The position numbers were made by a program, and so were the translations under genes. A stretch of 64,000 nt of DNA, taken from assembly GCF_010093595.1 (NCBI RefSeq), contig NW_022985439.1:2500479-2564478 (forward strand). The letters run 5' to 3'. Shown in pieces: positions 46,388 through 57,941 of the stretch (the stretch's first letter is position 1; each line of letters starts with the position of its first letter). The notes below the pieces were generated by a model. It did no database searches. It was not told the origin of the DNA and worked only from the letters and a program-made list of their open reading frames with translations. This DNA comes from Mytilinidion resinicola (lineage: Eukaryota > Ascomycota > Dothideomycetes > Mytilinidiales > Mytilinidiaceae).

Positions 46388-48420
46388 TTACAGGACCGCG
46401 CAACGCTCGTACTCTGGATCGCTTTTTTTCCATACCTTCCCTGCCTGGTCTACGAATGCTGGTCTCTCATACTCCGCCTTTTGGCACTTTTGCCTTTTGG
46501 TGCAGTGTTTCCAGAAACCTCCATGGGTGAAAAGACCCGTTGCTTGGATGAACCGAGTGCTCTCTTCCGGGTCTGTATTGTCTTCGTCTTCCCCTGGGTT
46601 TACGGACTTGTATCGGTCATTGACGTCAATGAAGCCAGTCCTGCAAGGGAAGTTCTGTTTCTTGCCCTTCCCAGAGTCGACGAGAAGTTGGCCTTTTCGA
46701 GACATCGCAATCGGAATGTTGAACATAAAGCCGGCTGTGATCCCAGGGGACTCTTCATCGGTGAGAGCGTCATACGTTTCTTGAGACCAACTGTTATTCC
46801 CCTCGAGGGAGGCTTGGTTAAATTTCATCCGTTTATAATGCCAGTAAGACTCGCGCACGATGTCCTGTAGAATTCCCCGTTAGCATCAATGGAAAGAACG
46901 GAAGAACGCACAACCTTACCTCTTCCGTGATGTGCTCCGGAAGCTTGCCAAGTCCCTTCGGGGCTTTGACGGTAGGGGGTCGGTCTTTTTCCCAAACGAT
47001 CCTGGTAGATTAGATTAGCAAGGGCTCGTAGCGTTAGAGGAAGTGAAGCTTACCAGTAAAGCCTGAACATTGTATTCGGATACTCGTCCAAACACACTTT
47101 CGTACTTACGGGCTCGTTTTCAACCACATCGCCTCTGACATCTGTACTACAACCGGCGCTGTCAGCTGCAACGATGTATACTCCATCCTTCCCCTAAGCC
47201 CAGTTTATGCGCAAGCCATTATAGAATTTTCTCATGGTAGAATCAAGGTCGCTAGCTTGATTTGGCATGGAGTCGAAATAGAGCCTATATAATTATTGTT
47301 AGTGGCTACTGAAGTAGTTCGGACTGGAACAGGGGGACTTTATCGGGGATGTATTTTTCCCTAAGATGATATATCCAACCTTGGCGTGACAAATTCGTTG
47401 TTGGCGGATTCCTTTTGAAGTCTTCGATCTGTTTGGTAGTCCACTCGCTCCCATTAATCTTCTCCCACTCTTCTTCACTGTATGTCGGCCAGTTGCAACC
47501 AGGTCGTGCAGTGGAGCTCTGTTTATTTAAGATTAGTGCATCTGCAAGTTGGTCCCAGTACCCTCGTTGGCGCGCAGAACTCAGGTTGCAGCACTACAAC
47601 CTAGGATCAACAACTCATATGCTAGAAAGCTACTCTCCGAATATCAGTTGTAGAGAACCCAGCCGAAAGCTCAGCTGTGCAGTGTTCAGCCGAACTTACT
47701 AGCGCGCCACCCAGGGGGTGGCCCCCCTTCCTTCCCCTAGTATATATACAACTAGCTAGACGTCTATAGAAATCAGAGTTCACATCAATTTCAACCTGAG
47801 TGCAGAAGACACCAATGCAAGTCTTGGCTCTGGAAAAGCGGTTTGGATCTGGGTAGGTAGACTCAGACCCTGGAGGAAATTCGGTTTTGGCTTGGAGACG
47901 ACCGTCCAGATATTCAACACTCGTATCTTCGGTATAGTTATAGTGCCGGATGGCGTAGTCGCTAACAGCTAGAATAAAGCCTGCCTTATAGGATGCGGTC
48001 TCTTTCGAGCTTGGCTGGGCATTGCTTGTGGACTTGTTGCACTGATTCCACATATTCTAGTATCTTCCTCGAGAGCAGTCCAGTCCAAAATTGTCACATA
48101 TATAGACGCTGTCTTCTAGTTGCACTACCCCGGAGGCAGAGGCTGAGGTAGAGGCTGAAGTGGCGGACACGGCAGCAGAGGTAGGCGATGTGGCATCAGC
48201 GGTAGAGGGTAGAAGAAGCGGACTCGGCCTCGTCAGAAGTAGAGGGCTTAGAGGAAGACGTGAATGACGAAGAAGGGCCACGAGGTGTGTCAATTTCTCT
48301 ATACAGGCCGAGTAGGGAAGATATCTAACCTTGTACTGGCCGAGAGAATTCTGCCCCTTGTCGGGGCAAGACGGTCGCCGTAGCAGTTTGTACAGCAAGG
48401 CCCACCACAAGGGTTTTCAT
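46388..48420 (-). pseudogene. Secreted-protein pseudogene with nonsense codons and an insertion
   Basis: Read leftward from an ATG at 48420, a signal peptide-like start (MKTLVVGLAVQTATA) is followed by a Ser/Thr-rich stretch and a Cys-containing domain (DSVYICDNFGLDCSRG). Then come AGFILAVSDYAIRHYNYTED, element copy C (47579-47801), and further spliced coding blocks (YSEEEWEKINGSEW, DGVYIVAADSAGCSTDVRGD, DIVRESYWHYKRMKF), to a stop at 46388. TAG codons at 48057-48059 and 47194-47196 stand where the flanking sequence suggests Gln. The frame also shifts in the Ser-rich part near 48.2 kb and across the insertion. I do not recognise the family; the layout suggests an extracellular or wall-bound protein. 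Confidence 0.7.
47579..47801 (+). mobile_element. Short TIR element, copy C (223 bp)
   Basis: Begins ACTCAGGTTGCAGCACTACA and ends ATTTCAACCTGAGT, with a perfect 5-bp duplication GCAGA (47574-47578 and 47802-47806). The first 50 bases and last 110 bases match copies A and B; the middle is shorter and different. It interrupts the coding sequence of the secreted-protein pseudogene. Confidence 0.87.
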
Positions 48421-51363
48421 GACGTTCTAGGAGAACCGACGATATCGTCATCTTGACTAGGCCTCTTCATAAGCTACCTCGTGGTAAAGAGAGTTCCAAA
48501 AACAGAGGAAATACCGCAGGGCTTTATACATGCTGGCGGATTTATTTTATAAAGTCTGGACTATAAAACAGGTACAGATAATGGAGGACTATGACACGCA
48601 AATGGAGTTATTTTAGGTGCCCGAGCTTAGTTGCGAAGAGTCCCGTGGACGAAAGGGAAGTAATTTCTGGCTGGCTGGAGAAGTTCATGAGCGAAGAGAG
48701 ATACCTATGAAAAGGCCTAGACTTGGAGGACCAGATAGAATACATAAATATCCCTAGTTACGACTTGTTTGGGGAGATCTAAGTTTACCCAGCTTAGCTC
48801 GCACGAGGCCCTTCAAATTCAGAAGGATAATGCCGTCTGGGGTTGCCCTATGTAGAGAGCTTTGATGGGAGTTGATTATTGTGTGTATTGGTGTATTGGT
48901 GTGTTGGTGGATGAGATAACTAGCTAGCGCGGAACTCAAGCCACAGATGGAATAGGTGGGATCAGAATGGAGGAAGCCCTTTTCTGGACTAATTCTTACC
49001 GGGGCTGAGCTGGATCTGCTAAAAGCACGGTACCGCTAGGCGTTACTTTCATCATTATCCCGCTTTTGCGGCTGACTTTTGCGGCTTGATATCCGCGCTA
49101 GTTCACCGGACGCATCCAGACGCTGTAAGAGAGGATTGGAATGCACATACTACTTAGAATTAGAGCGACAATCAGTGTCTAATGTAGATTTGTTGCAATG
49201 TCAACGTCTATTATTGTAATCCCTTTCAAATCTTCGGTGGGTACCTTTTCCCCCTCTAAAATTACTGTGCTTGCCAGGTCTGGCCACTTACTTGCTCCCA
49301 ACTCAGCGCTCGTATCCTCTCAGGTGTTTGCAATCTTCGACAAGGCTTGCTTTGGCCTCATGCTCTTCGTCGTTGGGACGATGAAACCTTTAGAAAGATA
49401 GCCGCCAACGCACACGTGGAACCGACCCAGCGAGTGGGACAGTCGTAGAAACATTACCTTGTGCCACATCGCACAGAAATTTTGATGGCACCTTGGGGTG
49501 GCGCGCACGAAGTGCGAGGGCTCGGAACTCTGCTGCCGATAAGTGTGGGTGCCGGCAGTGCCGTCCCACCCGAGAGATGCCATCCGGGATAGGATAGGGA
49601 TGAGACATTCTGGAACAGCTGTCATTACAGAAGGCGGGGGAGATGCTGTCGGGATTAAGACGATCGATGACCGATGATTGATGATTGAGGGATGGTGGTG
49701 CTCATGAGGGCTTACTGGAGGCTGAGTTCTGAAGTCGAGCCCGCGAGGTCTGCATCTACGAGATGTCAACTAGCCAGATGGTCCCGGGACGTGAAGGATG
49801 GAGTGGCACGAGGGGCTTGCCAGGCACGGTATTCCTCCAGGATTGTGAAGACTGGTGGCTACTGTGCAGGAAGAAGCGGTGCAAGGCCACGAGGGAGCCA
49901 TAAGAACCGCAGGATGAACTCGAGCTTTGGACGGAAGTAGTTCGCGCTACTCCGTACATTGACGCGGGTTCTCTTTCAAGGAGAGAGTGACGCGATGTCT
50001 GGACTGTGGGAGCTTGATGCTCGCCGAGTGCCGGAGTTCTCAGCCTTGTGAGGCCTCGACGCCCTTGTCCCAACTCCATCGTGAGTGGCTGCATCCAGAC
50101 GGCGGGCCCAGTTTCACTCTCCCGCCTCAGCGCCGCATTTATACTTTACGACAAGAGATCAGGAGAGACAGCGAGGCGCAGCACGCCGGGGAGAAACCAA
50201 TCTGCCCGCACCCTCGCAGGCAGCCCGTATTCACGATGTCGCATCGCTGACTAAGAGGTGCGGGCGGCTCATCGCTCTCACGTAGAAAATTTGGTACGAG
50301 TCGCTGGACGCTGCAACGGGTGCGATTCGCAGCGGGCGGCAAATTCGCCGTGTTTTAGCAGCGGCTTTAACACGTCGCCCTCGCATTGAGTTCCGGGTGC
50401 GCTGTGGGCGCCGCGAGGGAGGAGAGGGGATGGAACGACTGCGCGAAGCAAGGAGTATCGTCGGCAGAGTCGCTCTCTTCGTATCAACCCGTCCTCCTGG
50501 TGCACGCCTCGACGTCTTCGTCCTGCCCAGGTAGTATATACAGTACCTCCGCTTTGGAGACGGCGCACGTGCGTGGCACGAGGCAACGAGCCACGCCTCT
50601 CGCCGTTGCATCGCATGACGGTGGTGCTTCCCGCAAAAGGCGACGCTGGCACCCTGGCTCCCCAGCAGCGGCCCTGGACCCGTGACGGCGCCGCGGCCGC
50701 TGGTTGGTGTGCCTGGCCCGCCGTGTCAGCGCCTCTGGTTGCGGCTTAACTCAGGGGCAGCGCCTCTCTCCACCTCACCGCCTGCAGATCAGCCTGCAGC
50801 CACCGGCCATCATCATCCCCGAACGCCCACTCGCGGTTTCGAGAGTGCGCAAGCTCGTGCCGGCCCTCGCCTCAGCCAATCGCGCCCGACCAGCCCGCCG
50901 GATACGACGTCCCTGTCAGCGCTGCTATGCCGAGTGCAGCATCAAGCCTCCCGCCGGGCCCGCTCACGGGCGGCTGGCTGCTCCCTGCGGCCCCCTTCGG
51001 CTGCAGCTGTCGGAGCGCCCCAGATCGACTATTATTAAAACAATGCTGCCGCCCGCGCGGCTCGCCCCAAGAGAGAAAACCAGCGCGGACCCCGTGGCTT
51101 TCGTCTCGTCTCACTGCTCTGCCGACCGAGGACCCTTTCCTCTGTCAACCACGCTCTTTTGATCTTTCTTCGTGCCTCGTACTCGTGATTTGGCCCAAGT
51201 TTGCAGTGCAAAGTCTTTGCTTTGGACGCGTCCTGTCGTTTGCGCTACGAGCACATCCATCCCGCTGATCATTGGCCGTCCGATATAAGGCCTGCTCCCT
51301 CCGCTAGGCGTCCGCAACCAATCTTCGACGAGCGCTTTTGAGGCCGTTCCCTCACTCTCCATA
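48421..51363. other. Long intergenic region upstream of tyrosinase
   Basis: About 2.9 kb without a supported gene. The first part includes a short TGTATTGG/TGTGTTGG repeat near 48880-48910. From about 49.7 kb to the tyrosinase start it becomes GC-rich, so frames are open on both strands by composition. The last part should contain the tyrosinase promoter; a TATAAGG site lies at 51283-51289, about 80 bases before the ATG. Confidence 0.4.
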
Positions 51364-53520
51364 ATGGCTCCCTCCAGGCGCTCCGGCTCCATTCTGCCGA
51401 TGCTCGTTGCTTTCTTCTTCTTCCTCAACGCCGCCGTTGCCTCCCACGACCACCTGCACCACAAGCGCGACCATGTCGTCGCCGCGAGGCTGTCCGCCAT
51501 TGAGGAGAAGGCCGACCTGCTGAAGCGTGCCAACTACATTGCCACCACCGGCATCAAGGGCACCCTCTCACCGCGTCTGGAGATACGCAACCTCAAGAAG
51601 AATGCCGACCAATGGGCCCTGTACATTCTCGGCATGGCCAAGTTCCAGGCCATGTCCCAGAGCGACCCGCTGTCTTACTATCAGATTGCCGGTTTGTACC
51701 TCCATGCCATTTTGATATGAAAGTAGCTAATCGACACCTCCAGGTATCCACGGCCGTCCCTTCGTCACCTGGAACCAGCTTCCTGAAGTCAACGCCGCCG
51801 GAATGTGCCCTCACGTTTCCACTCTGTTCTGGCCTTGGCACAGGCCCTACCTAGCCATGTTCGAGCAGGCCTTGTTCACCCAGGTTCAGGCCGTCGTCAA
51901 CACCGCCCCCGCTTCTACCAAGAGCAGGTGGCAAAACGCTGCCAACACCCTTCGCATTCCCTACTGGGATTGGGCTGCGGTTCCTCCTTCCGGCGAGGGT
52001 GATGTCCCAACTGCCATCCGGGACCAGACTGTCACTGTCACTGGCCCTACTGGCACCCAGACGCTTAAGAATCCGCTCTACCAATACACTTTCCACCCGC
52101 CTAGCAACGACCTCGGAGGTTCTCCTGTAAGTTTGATGTCGAGCACGAAAGAAGAATTCGACTAATATGTCAGTTCAACACCTGGACAACCACCATCCGC
52201 CGTCCGTACCGTGACAACGACCAGCAGGCGTGGCGCAGCAACAATGGTGAATTCGACTCCGTGATGAACAGCAACCGTGTCTCCCTCCGTGACCGCGTCT
52301 ACAACCTTTTCATCAACAACGCCAACTTCGCCCAGGTCAGCACTGAAGCCACTGGCACCAACACCGGCAACCCCAACTCTCACGATAGCTTCGAGAGCAC
52401 CCACGACAGCATTCACGTCATCTCTGGTGGCGACACTGGCCCAGCTGGAGGAGGAGATATGTACTACTTGGATTTGTCCGCCTTTGACCCCGTTTTCTGG
52501 TTGCATCACGCCAACGTCGACCGTCAGTTCGCCATGTGGCAAGTTATCAACCCCAACACTTACGTTGGCAACGGCATCATCACCCAGAACAACTGGCAAT
52601 GGAACTCGGGCGAGATGAAGAACTCGTACACTCCCCTGAAGCCCTTCACCAAGGACACCAAGGGCACCTACTTCACCTCCATGGACATCCGCAAGACCAC
52701 TGCCCTGAACTACTACTACCCAGAGACCAATTCTGGCGCTACCGCCTCATCTGTCAAGTCTGCCGTCAACACCCTCTACGGCCCCAACTCCAAGTCCACC
52801 TTCAAGCGTGACGTCGCCGGCCGTAGCCTCCCCTACGAAGGCCGCCCCGTCCGCCAAGGCGACCACGAGTACCTCCTGACCATCAACTGCCACAAGTTTG
52901 CCTTTGACGGCTCATACACCATCTTGGCTTTCCTCGGGAACGTCTCCGACGCCAACCCCCAGGCCTGGTACACGGCCCCCAACCTCATTGGCATCAACGG
53001 TGTCCTGGCCATGAAGGGCATGGGCAACTCCACCGTCCCCATTGAGGGCTGCATTCCCCTCACCACCACCCTCCAGGGCAAGGTCGCCACCGGCGAGCTC
53101 GAGGACCTGACCCCCTACAAGGTCTCGCACTACCTCAAGCAACACCTCACTTGGCGTGTGCTGCGGTACGGCAACGTCGTCGTTCCCGCGGACGAGGTCC
53201 CTGGCCTGCACCTCGCTGTCTCCACCTGCCCGGTTGAACCCGCGAAGGCTGCTGACGAGTTCCCCACCTGGGTCGGCACCATGCAGATCATGGCCAACGT
53301 CACCGCCGGCAAGCCCGCTGGCAACCCGTGGACGCCGCCTGCCAACCCGTACGGCACGCCTAGCTCCCCCAGCGGTGCGCCCAGCGCGCCGTACCCGACC
53401 AGCTCGAACGTCCCGTGGAACCCCAGCGTGCCGGAGGACGAGCCGGGCTACTGTGTCTCCCACCAGACGATCGAGTATGTGGACCAGGATGGCAACTTCC
53501 TGTACAGTGAGAAGTCGTAG
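51364..53520 (+). CDS. Tyrosinase (type-3 copper polyphenol oxidase), probably secreted
   Basis: Oxidises phenols to quinones, as in melanin formation or phenol detoxification. Exons 51364-51691, 51744-52126 and 52174-53520 (introns 52 and 47 bases) give 685 residues. A signal peptide is likely (about residues 1-26, LPMLVAFFFFLNAAVA). The CuA histidines are H112 (GIHGRPFVTW), H133 and H142 (CPHVSTLFWPWHRPYL). The CuB ligands lie in HDSIH (H314, H318) and FWLHHANVDRQF (348/349). A Lys-Arg pair at KRDVAGRS, after the catalytic domain, is a candidate Kex2-type cleavage site that would free the core from the C-terminal part, as known for fungal tyrosinases. The C-terminus has a Pro/Ser-rich linker and ends EYVDQDGNFLYSEKS. 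Codon use is strongly C-ending. Confidence 0.95.
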
Positions 53521-54189
53521 AGGAATTAAAAGGTGTAAGGGAGGTGGGCAAGTAAGGGGGAGCAGGGGATGATAATCAATGTGTGGCATATACCGTTCTC
53601 GTACTCTTTGGCATAGCTCATACCGCGGGGCCCCGATGGGTTGGATATCACGCGGACTTTTTTCTGTGTATGATTCTTTGTCAATATATGTTTTGCATCT
53701 GATCTACGCGTTGCTCTTGTGTGATAAACAAGCATTTGTGACAGTCGGAAATGCTAAATGGAAAGTGTGGGATAAAATAGTTCAGCCAGTTCTAGAGCCA
53801 AAAACACTCATCTAACTCGTTCAATCATCCACATGGAATTGCCGCCATTCAGTCTCGAGTCAGCGCCCAGAGATCCTCTTTTTCTTCCGCGACGGGCCGC
53901 TTCTCCACCGCCAAACCAGCGACCCAACTCCTCCCTCCGATCCGAAAAAAACCAATTCTCATCAAGGCCGCCGCCGACGACCCTAGAGACGCAGAAGAAA
54001 AAAAATTCCAAAAAATCACCACGTTATGCAAAGCACTCGCCACGCGCGCCTACCACTTCTCTTCTCGCCGGAAGAAGAAGAAAAAAATATATATATATAC
54101 GACGCAAATGGACGACGGCCGATGGGAACGGCGTCTCGAACACTGTGAAAGCCCTGGTTCGGCAGCAGGGGGGAGACGTTGAAGAGCCG
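53521..54189. other. Convergent intergenic region
   Basis: 3' flanks of tyrosinase and the permease pseudogene. It holds an A-rich stretch near 53990-54015 and an AT dinucleotide run at about 54087-54099. The exact end of the permease remnant is unclear. Confidence 0.35.
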
Positions 54190-55949
54190 GTTGCATTGGA
54201 GCGGTAGAGATCCAGATGCTGCCGCGGGCTGTGAACGGGAACGCGTGCGGGTCGAGCCTCTGCCGGTAGGCGGCGGCGGCGGCGCGGACGCGCTAGGTGG
54301 GCGAAGATGATGGCGATCTAGGTGGTGTAGGCGGCGGTGCCGCCGACGACGGAGGGGATGTACGAGAAGACGGCGCCGGCGCTGCGCTTGCGGTTCATGA
54401 GGGAGAGGAAGCCCCAGAGGGTGGAGGGTAGGATGGCAGCCCAGGGAACTGGTTGATGTGAGCAGATATCGGTTCCTATGGGTGAGCAGCTGTGTATACC
54501 GCCGCGTTTTGTCGTGGTGCTGAAGATTTTGGGAGCTCTGCCGGTTTTTGCGAGGGAAAAGAGGGTTCGGGATTGGACGTAGACCACCCCGTTTCCGGCA
54601 GAGATGAACGCGACGACGGTGATGGCGTTGACGAAATGCCCGGCGGGTTTCCAGCCGGCTAGTTCGAACCCGATGGTGAATGGGGACGAGGCTACTACGG
54701 AGGTTTGCTGTGAGCAGTTGCGGCGTGTCTGATGGGCAGATCAAGCCCTGGAAGAATGTCATCGCGATGAACACAAACAGTATTCGGTAAGCGATGGAAT
54801 TGGTCCCCTGGAGGTCATCAATGAGTAGTTTCCCTTAAACGTCAAGATACAGAAAATGAGACTATCCACCCTCAGAACATCCCTTTGCGGATTCTTAGAC
54901 TCTGCGGCTGCTAGTGAAACGATTTCTGTGCCGACGTAATATGCAGCAGCAAGCACAAAGACTTGCCCGAATCCGTTTATTCCCATGAATGATGGGCCCT
55001 ATTCCTGTTAGATATATGTCTACGCATGTTTCAATAGAGCCAAACTCACCGGTAGGTGTTTTCCAATACCGAAATCCAACATAGCCGTTTCCAAAGGCCC
55101 CTACATTAGCCAGGATAGAAATGAAGAATAGCACCGCTAAAGACAGGAGTTTAAACATTCCAAAGATGTATTCCAGCTCGCCGTGGACGACCACACCAAG
55201 CGTGGTCATGACGGAGAAGAATACGCAGAAAACGAGGTACCACGCCCAGGATGGAACCATCTCGTCGGATACCCAATAGCGGATTACAAGCGCGGCCGAG
55301 TTCCAATCTAAGAAATTATGAGTGACCAAGCTAGGATTGTAAGGTATCCTTATGAAGGAACTGAGAGATTTACAGACCAGAGGCCAAAAATACGCTCCAC
55401 ATGAGATAGTACTGTCACGCAACCGCAAAACTGAGAGCGGGATCAACGAATCTGCCGCAATGCTGTGATTGTAGGCATTTAGTCCTGGGTTCCTCTCTGA
55501 GCTATTCGTCAGGGAATACCTCAATAAATCCGCCGTGGATAGGGAAAAGGGTCTTCACTTCGCCAAGGCTCTGCATCAAAGCCCAGACAGCAAAACCTGT
55601 AGCGACGGTAGAATCAATATTATGTCTCGACGAAACGCGCCTACAGAAAGTTACGTACCGACGATTCCAAAGCCCAGAAGTGAGCCAAGCGGCCCGGAAA
55701 GGTAGATTGCGTATCCTAGGCCCCAGAAGCAACCAGGCCCGATGATACTTCCGAGCGAAATAAGGACGAAATGCCTTCCTTTCAAACCTCGGCGTAATCC
55801 GTCGTCGATATGTCTCCCGAGATATCGCGGTCCATCTCGTGATTTATTTCCGAGGTTTGCACCTCATTGGCCTCAAAGGCTTCTTTCTTGTTTGGTTGTG
55901 CATCGTAAGATATCGCGGACGCGCTTTCAGAGGAGATCTCAGCAGACAT
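54190..55949 (-). pseudogene. Amino-acid permease (APC family) pseudogene
   Basis: Blocks of a fungal amino-acid permease appear in order: RGLKGRHFVLISLGSIIGPG (helix 1), GFAVWALMQSLGEVKTLFPI, WNSAALVIRYWVSDEMVPSW, GELEYIFGMFKLLSLAVLFF, GTEIVSLAAAESKNPQRDVL, VYVQSRTLFSLAKTGRAPKI and FLSLMNRKRSAGAVFSYIPS. Several lesions block it: a frame change between the N-terminal tail (start 55949) and helix 1 near 55.80 kb, TGA at 55415-55417 and TAG at 54318-54320 (both where Trp is expected), and a frame change just after, before RLDPHAFPF. A further frame problem is likely near 55.0 kb. Introns with good signals remain (for example 55620-55680 and 55319-55379), so the gene was once spliced normally. 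Confidence 0.8.
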
Positions 55950-57941
55950 GGTCTAAAATGAAACGAAACACTTGCAGATGTTCTGCCGCTTGTAGTAGAT
56001 GGGACGAGGAATAGGTATGCATTTATCATGACGGTCGTTCTCCATGCTGAAGTTCCCATGAGTCGTTAGCTCTATAATTTCTCATCGGTACCTTGTTTTT
56101 CGCCATTTCGGGCCCTGCTCACGAGTCACATTCGAGTATAGTTGCTCCGATTCCCCACTTTGGATCGAGAGTTCAAAGGCAAGTAGGCAATGATATATCC
56201 ACTTCAGACGACAAGGGTTGTTTGGCTTCGCAATTCCTCAACAGTACCATATCTTTCGCCGTACTAGGCGCGACTCGCGTTCGCACACAGTCACTTCAGT
56301 TCCCCACTTTGGATTCGGAGTGTTTGCATGCGAGCAGTCGATGATATACTCACTCCATATGACGAAACTTGATTACCACATAGCGTTCCACTTTCTCGAC
56401 GTTAGCAGGCCATTCGCCATTTTAGGCCCTGCGGCGGGCTGCTCCATGTTGTACCTGCTGTTCGGTATGTCCTAGTCCGTCGCAGTCTCCGACACTCTGG
56501 GCCTCCGCGTGGCCTCAGCCGGGTATTGTTTAGTATAATATGGCGACATCAGTTGAAGCGGATCGGAGTTCTCAGTGACCCCCTCAGTCGCCACCCGCGC
56601 CGCGGATCCACGCTTTTGTACAGGGGAGCAGACCGAACATTCTGTCTTCAAGCAAATCATACCGTGTATTAGGAAAGCATAGCCCGTAAAAGGTACAATA
56701 ACCTACGTAGACCACCATTCCTCGCTTCTGACTGCCATGAGCTTTCATGAATATAGTCCGCAGTCTTTGTGATAGTCAACGAGCTGCGAATTTCGGGATA
56801 TGAGGTATTCCATGGGACCGACTACAGATCCAATGGCCGTTTCCATGACGTGCTTCCGCCGGTGGCGACCTGGAATAGCTAGGCAATTCGTATTACACAG
56901 ATAACTTTCCTATACATCAAGGAATGGATTTTTGAAGTAGCTGATCGTCAGGATATTGAGCGGCAGTCAGATGAAACAAGACAAAGTGTGTAGCTAAAAG
57001 CTGTTGTTTATTGATGATGGTGAGGAAGCTAGCTATTGAGCGGAAGGAGGAAAGACGTAACTAAGCTGCTAGGCCGACAATGTCTGGCCCTAATGCGAAA
57101 CAAGCCTAGCTTAACCCTTCTCCAAAGGTTCTCCCCTGGAGACTCCCTGACTACATCAACCACGCTCTGATACGATGAATCCAATCTCTAGCGTACCATC
57201 AACGATTGCACATTGTTTGCTGCAACTTACATCCTCAAGAAAAACCCCAATCTTTCCCGTGCAGACTTCTCTCACGCACTTGAAGAGCGACGGAGAGCAT
57301 GTTATGTGCTTCTCGCTGTCTTCAGCGACTTTCAAGGGCAACAGCATAAAGTCCGATGCCTTGATGCACTTCCTGACGCCTCTTTCCAAGCTATTTTTCT
57401 TGCGCTGTCTTTATTCATATTGCAAGTCTAATCTAAATCAATATGACACTACTGAAAGCTTCAGCGAACAGTCATTGCATCAAATGAAAAGTGTTCAGTA
57501 AGAAGGAAGCAACGGAAGAACATGAGTGCACGTTCAAAAGTTGTCTTCTTGCCATTTCTCTGTCTATCTCTCTCCAACCCCTCGGTGGGGGTTCATCCTG
57601 CACTTTCATTGGCCAACACGGATGCATCGTGCTATCATTTCGGTAATCCGCTGTCGACTGTGCCGCTCGAGCTGCATGTACCGCCCTACACGACAGGGTG
57701 ATACGTGTCTAGTTTCCGCAGCTAAACCGTCTCCAGTGCTTCCAGAACGGTTCAGACGGCAATAGGACCAAGTGAAGAGGTTATGAGTATAAGTACCAGA
57801 GGGGTAGGTAGTACTTACCCCGCCACGCGCAGCTCTGTCTACCAATTCCCACACTCCTGGGTCGAATATCAGCTCCAAGGTCCCGGATAACAGGTTTCCA
57901 ACGAAAGACGCATTGATCTACTCCAATAGCATTCATTCATC
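55950..57941. other. Two-kilobase region without a recognised gene
   Basis: It contains the tandem repeat at 56097-56425. A pair of overlapping opposite frames at about 57.16-57.5 kb has no recognisable features and is not called. The last 200 bases are the methyltransferase promoter. Confidence 0.35.
56097..56425 (+). repeat. Diverged tandem repeat, about 156-base period
   Basis: The unit starts TTTCGCCATTT/CTTTCGCCGTACT and includes a conserved TTCCCCACTTTGGAT, then GATATAT/GATATAC about 50 bases later. Units start near 56097, 56252 and 56409; the third is partial (TTCGCCATTTTAGGCCCTGC). It lies directly upstream of the permease pseudogene start. Confidence 0.6.

Noticed and set aside
50386..51268. 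Long frames upstream of tyrosinase on both strands
   Set aside because: GC-rich promoter sequence with simultaneous openness in opposing frames and no recognisable protein feature.
52912..53589. A 225-residue minus-strand frame across the end of tyrosinase
   Set aside because: It is a shadow of the strongly codon-biased tyrosinase gene (C-ending codons remove stops on the other strand).
57156..57501. Opposing frames of 77 and 108 residues
   Set aside because: Neither shows a domain or splice structure and both cannot be real; evidence is insufficient to choose.
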